A program made the position numbers and the translations under genes. This document shows positions 36,065 to 45,204 of a stretch of DNA of 64,000 nucleotides, piece after piece; positions within the stretch are counted from its first letter, which is position 1, and the number at the start of each line of letters is the position of its first letter. Source of the DNA: Voacanga thouarsii (taxonomy: Eukaryota > Streptophyta > Magnoliopsida > Gentianales > Apocynaceae); the NCBI GenBank assembly GCA_026120185.1, contig JANUWF010001271.1, positions 1 through 64,000 on the forward strand, given 5' to 3'. The notes beneath the pieces were generated by a model. The model did no database searches. It was not told where the DNA came from and saw only the letters and a program-made list of their open reading frames with translations.

Positions 36065-37297
36065 TGTTTGCCCTAAGGGCATTCTCCTATGTTTTGACTT
36101 ATGACAAGAATTGATGAGGACTAACTCGTGTGATCTACATGCTATAGAACATGTTTGACCTTATTTCTTCCAGGGCATACAAATTGGATTGCTAAGCAAC
36201 TCTTGAAGCAATAGAATCCGAGAATGGGAAATCAAGAAGATGATCAAGCTTAAGAGATTGCATACCAAGAATCCATTGTGGAAGAACCTTAGACTAGAAA
36301 TCTTTGTTAAGGTATTTCTCTATGTAAATCCCTAGATCTTCTTTACCTTATGATTCAGTTTAATTTTACCTTGAAACACTAAAACAAAAAAAATTTCAAA
36401 GTTTTAAATCCTCAGAATTTTAGATTAAGTGATTTAGGTGAACCTGCACCTAAAAGTTTGCCCAAAATCATGTGAACCTGCAAGTTTTAGATGCACCATC
36501 GTCCAAAACTTGAGTCCAAAACTCTGACAAATCTAACAGCGAAAACTAGTCGTTGGAACTCCACTTTATGCCTCTATAAAAGGTTTCAAAACTTGACTTG
36601 AAAGTAGAGTTTAATCCTATCCTTCTAAGAAACACTCTTACTCTATAGAAAACAAAAATCTCCTTTTTTATAGTACTTCAAAGTAAAATCAAATTGTGTC
36701 AAAAAGGTAAAGGTTGGTTAAGCCCATTTGTCTTGTATATCTGCTTAAATGAGTGAGCAAATTTTCATTTCATTTCTTCAATCATCTTAGTGTATCAAGG
36801 TTGTGGTGTAAAACCTATTTGGGGGTGAACCTTGATTTGTAAGTTGATTGAGAGGTTTGGAAAATCAAGTGTGGTGATCCTCTCTTGTATTTGGTACAGA
36901 TTAATACCATTGAGTTTGGTGAACGAAATTTGATTGAAAATCCTTAAGTGTGTGCTTAAGGTAGTGGATGTAAATCTTGGTAGATCGAACCACTATAAAT
37001 CTTGTGTTGTCTCTCTCTGCATTTGCTTTCTATCAACTGCCATCGTCCTTGTTCTTTTGTTTTTGCTCCTCAAAAGAAATGCTTATTGCTCTTACCAACT
37101 CATTTCTAGCATTAATTGCATCGAGCATCTTGCCTTATTAAGGGCGTAGAAAAGTCTTAAGTCATTTCTAGAAGCTCTCATTGTTGCAAGTTCTTCTGGT
37201 CTGAAATTTGAATGAGCTCTTTTCTCAAAATAGAATAAATTTGAGCAGCTTTAAAATTAGCCAAAAACCTTATTCACCCCCTCTCTAAGGTTTTTCA
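36065..37297 (+). mobile_element. Element D: 3' LTR
   Basis: About 1233 bp, starting TGTTTGCCCTAAGGGC after the decayed purine tract and ending in the Sirevirus-like block TTATTCACCCCCTCTCTAAG then TTTTTCA. A TATA box (TATAAAAGG) lies at 36575-36583. The matching 5' LTR is absent because D is truncated at 15694. The exact 3' base is uncertain by a few nucleotides because no target duplication can be checked. Confidence 0.75.
36575..36583 (+). promoter_or_regulatory. TATA box in element D LTR
   Basis: TATAAAAGG, about 510 bp into the LTR, in the position expected for a retrotransposon core promoter (end of U3). Confidence 0.5.
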
Positions 37298-37760
37298 TCA
37301 AGGTTTATACCCTTTGAGAAATTTTCCTCATGGATTGATTTTATTTAAGTTAAAAGCTTAATAATTTCAAAAAATTTTCCATTGAAAACATTCTAGAGAT
37401 TTTGATCTCAAGTGTTTATTTGATAGAAATAATTTTCCTTTGTGAAAATGAATTAAAATGGTTTTCCATTTTAACTTACAAAAATTTCTAAATCCAAAAT
37501 ATTTTCTATGTCAAGGATAAAAACCTTTAAGAAAATAATCAAGAATTAATTTTTGTTTAAGTTAAAATTAACCATTTTATTAAAGAAAAAAAATTTTTCC
37601 TTGTCAAATAAAATTTCTCAAAGACTTTGGTCTTTGAGAAAATGTGCACATAGAAATTAAAATAAATAGCATGCTAGAAAACTATAAACGTTTTCATGCT
37701 TTTCTATTTTTAAACCTAAGTTCCCAAATAATAGAATTAAACACATTAAAAAATTAATTG
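37298..37760. other. AT-rich spacer, no gene seen
   Basis: Between the element D LTR and a B-family LTR fragment. Very AT-rich, with no reading frame or recognisable domain. Presumably flanking target or leader debris of another element. Confidence 0.4.
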
Positions 37761-38765
37761 TGTTGGGGATATGCCCTTATACAATTTGTACTTATACTAT
37801 TATCGTTATGTATTTTGTAATAATATGAGGCATTTCTTTCTATGAATAATGTGTTTAGTTTTATGGTCATCAAGTATATGACTTGATAGTAAAACCTATA
37901 ACAAATAGAATGACTATTCTTAAATTGTCTCTAATTGATTATTATTGGTGGAACAATAATAAATTAAAATTAGTATATTTGTGGCTTGATGTCTATGGTT
38001 TACTGGTCATGGATATATGGGATATAAAGTCAAAATATAAATAAATGTTAGAGAATATTGTATTGGACATGACCTACTATGAGAATACTTCATGGGACAT
38101 GTCATAAGTATTTTCTAGACATAATAATATTAAAAGTCCTTCGACCTGAATCCATTATAGTTTCCGACTTGATAAATTATATATCTTGACATTGTCTAAA
38201 ATTGTCTTTAACCAGATAATAAAATTATACCATTGTAAAATATAGAATAAACCAAGGAGAGGAATATGATTGATAGTGAAGGAATTTGTCCCTCTTATTC
38301 TTGGGAGAGATGTCCATGGGATAATTGATAAGTTAGACTGTTAAAATACATAACTGTGGTCAAATATACCAATTTGAGATATTGATATCATTTGTTTGAA
38401 CAAACTATTATGAGATCAAGAAATAATTGATTAAGCTTAATAAGGATGACATGTCTAATGCCTTATGTTTAATCTGGATATCGTGTGATAAAATGACTAA
38501 ATATAAAGTTATGATTTGGTTCAAAGAGATCACTGATCTTCATTTAACCTAGATAATTATAATATTTTGCTAGAAATCGCTTATAACTTATGGGCCATTT
38601 AAATGTGATTTGGGTACACTGCCAGTGTTAAATGAACCTATAGGATCACACATTAAGCGAACACGTTAGGTTATTTTTTTTTTGTGGTGACCAAGTTCGA
38701 TGTATCTGGAAATGTATCTTGGTTCATCGAATCTAGAAAAATGACCAGGCACAATGAATCTAGAA
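37761..38765 (+). mobile_element. B-family LTR fragment (copy B3)
   Basis: Begins exactly at the LTR terminus TGTTGGGGATATGCCC and follows the B1/B2 LTR for about 1005 bp; homology stops near 38765, after ATGAATCTAGAAAG. No B internal DNA is attached on its left, so it is the 5' portion of a solo or recombined LTR. Its start supports TGTTGGGG as the true LTR end in this family. Confidence 0.8.
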
Positions 38766-39033
38766 AGCTTCTGCAACTTCGCTTCGCTATCATTATAGGT
38801 GGCCTTTCGTTACATTTTTTCATAAAAAACAAACACCATATCCACCTATACCCTTACACGATTACTGCAGAAAGATTTTAAAAATTACAAGGTCTCCTAA
38901 ACCTCAACCGTGAGGTGTACAAAAGCATCTACCCATACCAAAACAACAAAGGATCACCGGCATTCATCAAACAATTAACTTTCCAAATTTATTAACTAGC
39001 ATGCATCTTTCCTAAGCCTTTCAAAGTTTTATT
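38766..39033 (-). other. C-type leader fragment
   Basis: Non-coding DNA between the B3 break and the C4 primer site. Partly alignable with 31140-31438 (shared GCATGCTAG-type and TTTTT-rich segments), but substantially diverged. Confidence 0.45.
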
Positions 39034-39045
39034 TCTCTGATACCA
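39034..39045 (-). other. Primer-binding site of C4
   Basis: Plus strand TCTCTGATACCA (minus strand TGGTATCAGAGA), one mismatch from the initiator tRNA-Met primer site, two bases before the LTR. Confidence 0.75.
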
Positions 39046-39047
39046 CT

Positions 39048-40999
39048 TGAAGCTAATGAAAACAATAGAGACCATGCATGCTACAAAAACAGAAGCCAAA
39101 AAACTAAGAAAACGCAGAAACCACACAGCGGAAGAATTAAAACATTTATACCTCTGTGCGTCTTTGATTTATTTGACCGTGAAGAAGGCGATTGGACCAC
39201 AGGAATATCATATAGTCGTGATGTTGTTTTTGGGATTGTAGATGCTTTCGATTGAAATTCTGCGACTCGTCTGCTTCTTCTTGCTTGCACGAACGTGAAT
39301 CCTCCTTCAGAACTTAGAATATTCCACCGCCTATTACTCGTTGGTGAAACAACTTAGATGAGGAAAATCTTAATCTCAGAAATAATTCTTGATCCTTTTC
39401 TATTGAACAACAAAATCAAGAAAACCAAAAGGAAAAAGAAATGAATGAGAGCAAGAGAGAGAACAAGCTTCTATTTTTGTTTTTTTTCTTCATGTGTATC
39501 CTCTGAGAATCCAAAACACACGACTCCACCCGCTGATAACCAAAACACTGGGGTTTTGATATTTCAAAACACCCAGAGGCTTTCAACAAAAAAGATTTGG
39601 TTTAGCCTAAACTCTTCTGTTCAGTGAATTAAAAAATCCTTTTTTTAGGCTATTGAGCCATTAATAATTTATTGTTTTTCTTGGACCTAATGAGCCCAAA
39701 ATAATAACCATTAATTATTTATTTCCTAAACCTATAAAAATAACCCAATAAATAATTAATGAGCCTAAATAAACTAAAATAATTATTTAAGTCTTTTTAT
39801 CTAATTTAGGCCCCGGGTTAATTTTTTTAATTATTCATTCTGGGATTAGGCCCTGAATAATTAATTAACCAATTAAACTAGATAATATATTTAATTTAAT
39901 TCATTTCATTCTTTTATTTTATTCTAGTTTAAAAATAAATTAGACTTCCTAAATAAAATAAAATCCTTTTAATCGAGACCATTTCCTTGACCTAAAATTA
40001 ATTAGGACTTACAGTCCATTCCGAGAACCAAAAAGATATATCGCCTTAGCTGCTAAAATGATCAAGATACCCTTACTATATAAATAGCTGTATTTTGCAT
40101 AATGAAAAATATTTCCTTATATCACCATAAGGAAATATTGACCCCAAGAAAAATGCTGGGTTAGCTATGTCTTCGACCTACAGATGAAATGACTAAAATA
40201 CCACTCTACACATCGTCGTGTATTTAGAGACGAAAAAGTGTACTAACACCTCTTTAAAATGCATCTATCATCCTTAGACTTCTAGTCCAATGATCTATGA
40301 CTTTTTGGAATAGTTTTGCTTTCCAAGAAGCAACCTTAAAGCAAATATCCAAATCACGCTCCCTAGGACCTTGGATAATTAGATCATTCGGACAACTACA
40401 AGGGGCGATATAGTGTAGAAACTATCTTGTACAAGTTTGTCTTAACTAATTAGTTACATGTACCCAACAAATAAGTATATTGGTCCTACTAAAAAACCTC
40501 AACTGTAGTACACCAAATCATAGGCTTCCAGTTTTGTTAGACCACCAACTTATACTCAAGTTTTAGAGTGCAATTCCACGCGGTAGCAGTAGTAGTCTAG
40601 ATTTCTACCACATAGTGCTTTTAGAAACCACTACTACAAGTTCAGTTCTACGTATTCGAAATACGCTTGTATTATGAAATGAGGGGACTATTCATTAGCT
40701 AAAAGTAAGTCATTCTATAACTAGAATGCATAACATAATAGCCTTACCATAATAAGATTTTCGTTTTCATCATTCGGTTAAGAATGATAGTTTATGTATT
40801 AAGTAACCCATGATCCATACCTTACAGTAAAGGGCCTCCATTCACATGAACCATTTACTTAAACAAAATGGGTCTTTTCAATAAAAATTGTGCACAAAAA
40901 TTAAGAAGAATTCACAAATAATTTCTGAGAATAATAATTTTATTAATACATGTCAAAATTACATTAGAAACTTAGTCTATGAGGGCATACATCCCAACA
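39048..40999 (-). mobile_element. C-family 5' LTR (copy C4)
   Basis: 1952-bp C-type LTR, TG at 39048 and CCCAACA at 40999; on the minus strand it starts TGTTGGGATGTATGCCC. The adjacent primer site makes it a 5' LTR of a minus-strand element whose body is lost at the junction with B3. The right flank GTCTG would be one half of a target duplication; the partner is not in the window. It is inserted at the left edge of the host-gene mosaic. Confidence 0.85.
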
Positions 41000-41350
41000 G
41001 TCTGTGAACTAGTCTTCTTTTTTGCTTTTTCTATACATAAATAGCCCCATAATAGAAGAGAAGATAAGAGAGTTAAATCTGCACTTCCATATTTTGTTGA
41101 TGTGTTGTCAAATGAAAATCTGTTAGCTAATCTCTTATCAAGTGTGATGATTGCCCTACACTTCAACAATTACAACCAGTTTAAGACTTGAACTAGGAAG
41201 GCACTAGTTTTGCCTGGTTTAGTTGTCCTAACATCTCATAGAGTGGAACCTAAGAAACTTAGAACCAAGTATGGCTTGGAACTAGCTATCTTTGTAATGG
41301 ATCATTTTACATCTTGTTAAGAGGATACCCCTTTTGTCTTGTATCTATGA
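41000..41350 (+). pseudogene. Unidentified host-gene fragment, C-terminal exon-like
   Basis: One frame reads as natural protein for about 110 codons from the LTR border: ALPYFVDVLSNENLLANLL, then NNYNQFKT, a TGA at 41189-41191, TRKALVLPGLVVLTSHRVEP, KYGLELAIFVMDHFTSC, a TAA at 41318 and a TGA at 41348. The TGA sits where Trp fits and is one G-to-A step away; another stop (TAG 41042) lies upstream. Composition and periodicity are those of a folded helical protein, not a repeat by-product. I do not recognise the family. It is cut on the left by the C4 LTR and has decayed. Confidence 0.5.
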
Positions 41351-41699
41351 ACAAAAATTTGAAATATAAAAAGTGAGAATTGAGAACGAATCATCTGATC
41401 TACTAGGATTTTTGTAATTTTTTGCAACTTCTTTGTGTATGAGTTTATCTCATTTTGCTGAAATAAATGGTGAGTAGTTCTTGATTAAATTCAATGCATG
41501 ATTAGCACTTTTAGTAGGAGAATCTTAGGAAATTGAGCTTTTTAGATGAAAAGGGAAGGGGGAAAAGAGGAAGAATTGGTAGAAACTATTGTAAATAAAC
41601 AAAAATAGAGATTGTGATCTAATGATTCAATATAAATCTGCTTTAGTTGTTAAATTTACTTGTCAGTAACTTATGTGTATTTTATCTTTTCTTTTGTAG

Positions 41700-41764
41700 A
41701 CAATGTCTTTCTTAAACATGATTCAGAACTGCACCTAATTCCTCGTAATAGAGTTGGTGCTTAA
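41700..41764 (+). pseudogene. UFM1: UFM1 terminal exon fragment (ubiquitin-fold modifier 1)
   Basis: After a pyrimidine-rich stretch ending TTTTGTAG (splice acceptor) the frame reads NVFLKHDSELHLIPRNRVGA and stops at TAA 41762-41764. This is the C-terminus of UFM1, the ubiquitin-like modifier conjugated by UBA5/UFC1/UFL1 in ER quality control. The family has NVFLKHGSELR(L/I)IPRDRVG; all three differences (Gly to Asp, Arg to His, Asp to Asn) fit single G-to-A changes. The C-terminal Val-Gly pair, whose Gly is the conjugation residue, is present. No upstream UFM1 exons occur between it and 41000, so it is a captured or decayed fragment. Identification rests on memory of the family motif. Confidence 0.75.
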
Positions 41765-42046
41765 GGTCTGTTAGTGTAATATAATTTGGAGAAGAACATT
41801 GTACTCAGATTTGAAAAAATAAATTTCCCATCCTTCAGTTGTAATACTTAGATTCTGACCAATAAACAAAAATTGGGCTCTTATATCCATATTACTTAAT
41901 ATTTTTAATTTCTATACAAGGGACTACCTAATGGAAGATTATAGTTAAATTTACAGTTACTAGAGAGAAAGAGAGAATACTAGTAGATGATGTGTTCTTT
42001 GATGCTTCTTGTCTTTCTTTTGCTATATGTGTAGAAGTGTTTTTAG

Positions 42047-42141
42047 GCGTTTTTGTAACTGAATTTTCCAAGGAGACACGACATCCGATTTTATAAATTT
42101 GGTGTACAAAGATCTACAAGGTTCAAGCTAATTGCCCAGAC
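42047..42141 (+). pseudogene. Unidentified host-gene exon-like fragment
   Basis: Preceded by an acceptor-like TTTTTAG, the frame reads VFVTEFSKETRHPIL, a TAA, then IWCTKIYKVQANCPD. The amino-acid content is protein-like on both sides of the stop. A run of 19 A follows immediately. Family not recognised. It could be one more piece of the gene-fragment mosaic; a chance open frame is possible. Confidence 0.3.
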
Positions 42142-43131
42142 CAAAAAAAAAAAAAAAAAAACTTTTCACCTTATGTTTATCGCAAGTTAAACAAGCTTGC
42201 AAACTGAACCAAGGAAAGCATCAATGATTTTCACAACCGATTCTTCTCAAAATCTTAATAGTAAATTTCCAACGCAAAGACCAGATTATTTAGAAATAAT
42301 AAACAAAAGTGTGGCAATCAAGGTTTACACAGGGAAAGATCATATTACAACTGCAAAATAAACTTCAAAATAAACAAAACTGGATGCCGAAAAGGATGTA
42401 AAACCAAATACTCTTGTGAAAATTCATCAATCTTGAACTCCTATAAGAAAGGTAGAGAAACAAAATTAAAAAAAAAAGAATTATTCCAACAATACAAGAG
42501 TTGAACTACCATAATTAATGTTGCTATTGACTACCAAGAATAATTTAAACAAGAAAATCCTAATTCTAGGAAATTTCATTATAGATGCCCTATTTATGCA
42601 TCTGTATCTTTTATGGTTGGAATAAACATTGGAAGTCAAATTGATGAAAAGTAAAATATCATCTTAATCAAACTTAACTATCTATCCCTTCCTCTCTTCC
42701 ACAACTATCCCCCTCTCCCCTAACCAAAACCCCTAACCTCTAACCACAAGATCCAAACTAGCTCCGCTTCTTTTCCTTACAAATTCACTATTTTTTACCA
42801 CCTTTATTCTCCGAGAAAAGATCATGTTGACAAGAAGAAAGATCTCAAGAAATTAGCTTTGGCATACTAATTAAGCTCTAAAAAGGATTTGATAAGTAGG
42901 TCCAAAATAATTTACCAAGCCCAAGTAGAAAATATCAAGGGCTGCTTGGTCCAATACCAAAAACTACTGCTTTATTTATTTTGTAGACTTATTTAGAATA
43001 AAGAGTTTTAAATGAAATAAAAACTCACCTAAATGGGATTATGTATGTAAGTGACCCAAACATGAAATCAAATCCAAACTTTAACTACTCTAAGCTAGCA
43101 AATCAACTAAAGAAAATAACCACCACCACCA

Positions 43132-43167
<36 letters not shown>

Positions 43168-43288
43168 CTCTACCATGATTCCCTACACTTTGTCATGTTT
43201 TCCAATTGTAAAGCAAGTCAAACTAATAACCAACTAAAATAATAAAGTTTTGTACATAGAACTGACTGTAATTCTAGAGCTTTAACTA
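42142..43288. other. AT-rich, intron-like DNA with simple repeats
   Basis: No convincing gene. A19 tract at about 42143-42161. A weak plus-strand stretch reading KDHVDKKKDLKKLALAY near 42818-42868 could be a further fragment. An (AT)n microsatellite runs at about 43134-43164 after a short CCA-rich run. Confidence 0.4.
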
Positions 43289-43342
43289 CTTCTGATGTTC
43301 TATGTAAGATTCATAAGCAAATGGATTCGCTAAAGCTTCTAC
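43289..43342 (-). pseudogene. NOL10-like exon fragment (b)
   Basis: On the minus strand an acceptor TTTCTACAG is followed by VEALANPFAYESYIEHQK, then TAG. This wording matches my memory of plant nucleolar protein 10 (NOL10), a WD40 ribosome-biogenesis protein, in the part just after ...FFIDFRLYKK. Placed after fragment (a) in the same orientation, it continues that protein order across an intron of about 310 bp. It is a short internal piece of a ~700-residue protein, so non-functional. The name needs a search. Confidence 0.55.
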
Positions 43343-43499
43343 CTGTAGAAAAATTGCAAGAACTAAAAATCAAGGTGCAAGTTCATTAAATTTAGATGTA
43401 TTAATATGATGTTAAATCTCTTCCATTAGATTAGACCCCCACTTTTTCTTTTGTCATTTCTTCAATAATCATAATCTAAACATCACACATGAAAGGTTT

Positions 43500-43530
43500 T
43501 TTCATTTCCACCCCTCCCCCCCCCCCTTTC
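43500..43530. repeat. Pyrimidine/C-rich simple repeat
   Basis: CCCCTCC followed by a run of 12 C within the intron-like DNA between the two NOL10-like pieces. Confidence 0.7.
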
Positions 43531-43653
43531 TTCTTTAAGTAATTGAACTAAGCTTTCCTCTAGAGGCCAGAAATACAGGCATGCCAAAAAGGTTTCATAG
43601 AACACCAAAAATAGAGATTATCACATGATCTGGTAAAATAATCTCTTTATTAC

Positions 43654-43775
43654 ATTTTTATACAGCCTAAAATCAATAAAGGACCCTTGCATGTATGCTC
43701 TTAGGAGATTTGTTCTAATCAAGTTTGTCAAATTCAACTTCACAAGGTCTTTCTTAGTCAAAAATTTAAAATCAC
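43654..43775 (-). pseudogene. NOL10-like exon fragment (a)
   Basis: Minus-strand exon-like block: acceptor ATCATCGCAG, then GDFKFLTKKDLVKLNLTNLI and LLRAYMQGSFIDFRLYKN, then donor GTAATA. No stop within 122 bp. The FLTKKDLV-LNLTNLI-TNLLRAYMQG-FIDFRLY pattern matches NOL10-type nucleolar WD40 proteins as I remember them. With fragment (b) it preserves exon-intron structure, so the source was genomic DNA, not a retroposed mRNA. The upstream WD40 exons and the downstream region are absent. Confidence 0.6.
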
Positions 43776-44084
43776 CTGCGATGATAAGCACAAAATCAAG
43801 AACCACATCATCACATGCCTATTTTAGTCAAATCTTTTGAACCTACATTCTGCTTCTCTCCTCTCTCCAGATCTTGAACAAATTAAGCAAATTTTATATT
43901 TCCTTTAATTTTCCTTTAATAAAAATTGAGAAAATAACCTAGATACGCAATTAGCCATATAAGAAATTCACTTGGAAAAATAAAAAGTATGATAACATCC
44001 ACTCTTAGATTATAGATCATTCAAAAACCTAAGTTATAGATTTAACATTCAAAAATAGGTAACAAAAATAAAAATAAAACCCTC

Positions 44085-44174
44085 ATGGCAAGGAACCAAG
44101 TTTATCACTTCCAAATGATTCATCACTGGTAGACATTTAATTAGCTCAACCATTATCTAGAACATCAAGGTATT
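44085..44174 (-). pseudogene. Possible host exon fragment, unidentified
   Basis: On the minus strand an acceptor-like AAATTTTAG is followed by [16 protein letters not shown], then MSTSDESFGSDKLGSLP and TGA. Both internal stops could be single changes. The Ser/Asp-rich segment is protein-like, but too short to name. Confidence 0.3.
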
Positions 44175-44221
44175 CTAAAATTTGAGAACAAAGTTAAAAA
44201 GAAATCCAATTTAAAACCTAC

Positions 44222-44298
44222 AATTTCAAGCTTATTTTTAGCAGCTTCCTTTCTCAAGATCTCAGTCTCCTCCAAAGGGACATCTGGAACAACAAGTC
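44222..44298 (-). pseudogene. TSA1: Tryptophan synthase alpha-chain exon fragment
   Basis: Minus strand: acceptor AATCCTTTTTAG, then [17 protein letters not shown] and AAKNKLEI, then donor GTAGGT; 77 bp without a stop. [10 protein letters not shown] is the conserved segment of TrpA around the active-site loop. The enzyme cleaves indole-3-glycerol phosphate to indole in plastid tryptophan synthesis. The exons that should flank it (FIPY-AGDP upstream, LTTPTTP downstream) are not visible within 1 kb on either side, so this is an isolated exon with remnant intron edges. Good evidence that the region is a mosaic of captured gene pieces. Confidence 0.75.
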
Positions 44299-45204
44299 CT
44301 AAAAAGGATTATAAGGTCTATTATCATTTAGCAACTTGAAATCCCAATCCCTTACTTCCTTGCCAAAAAGAACAATAACAATAAAGAAAAATAGAAAAGT
44401 TATACGAGGCAAAATGATTAAAAAATAATTAAAAAAAATCCTCTAGAGTAAATGACCCACAAACACCAAGCAGTTAAAGAGAGATTTCATTTCAAACCTT
44501 ATAATTCAAGCATCACATCATCAAACAAAGAAATTTTCACCCACAAAAAAAAAAAAAACAAAATCAATCTTAGAAAGGAGAAAAGAGAAAAAATAATAAT
44601 TATAATATATGTACAGAAACAAAATGAGAAAATAGATAGATATTTGAATCTATTTGGTATGCATGATTGACTTAATTTAGAATAAAAGCTTTACACTATC
44701 CAGAAAGCCAATGTCTTTGGCAACAAATATTTGAATTCTTAACTTGTTAAATATTCTCAAATTCTTAATTACATATATAATTTTGGTAATGCACAACAGA
44801 TTTACTTTGTATTTTGGAAGAGAAAAACAATCGAGCAAAAAACAGAGAACCCATAAAATAACTACGTATTAGCTAAAGTCACGTTCAACAAACTGGCTAT
44901 GCAAACTGAAAGAGAAATCAAGATTAAAAAAAATTGCAGATTGAAGAAAAACACAAAAAAATAATTTATCAAAATCAATAGATTTGAACACAAAATCATG
45001 TATAAAAAATATATACAAAAAATATAGATATTATGAACATTTTCTGGTCTTACGAACAAAACACACACACACACACACACACATAGAGAGAGAGAGTGTG
45101 TGTGTGTGTGTGAGTGAAGGCAAGAGAGAGAGAGAGAGAAAGTGGAAGAAAGATCGGATTGGATGAAATGGTACAATGGAATTTTATTACTCCATTTCTG
45201 CAGA
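44299..45204. other. AT-rich DNA with compound microsatellite, no gene
   Basis: No exon I can name. At 45060-45140 an (AC)n tract, a short (AG)n tract, a (TG)n tract and a second (AG)n tract follow each other. A possible acceptor CTCTTTCAG on the minus strand near 44914 is followed by a short open stretch of no clear identity. The last five bases, GCAGA (45200-45204), are the left target duplication of the T3 LTR. Confidence 0.5.

Noticed and set aside
41700..41764. A functional UFM1 gene with other exons nearby
   Set aside because: The other UFM1 exons are not visible between the C4 LTR and this exon, and three conserved residues are changed.
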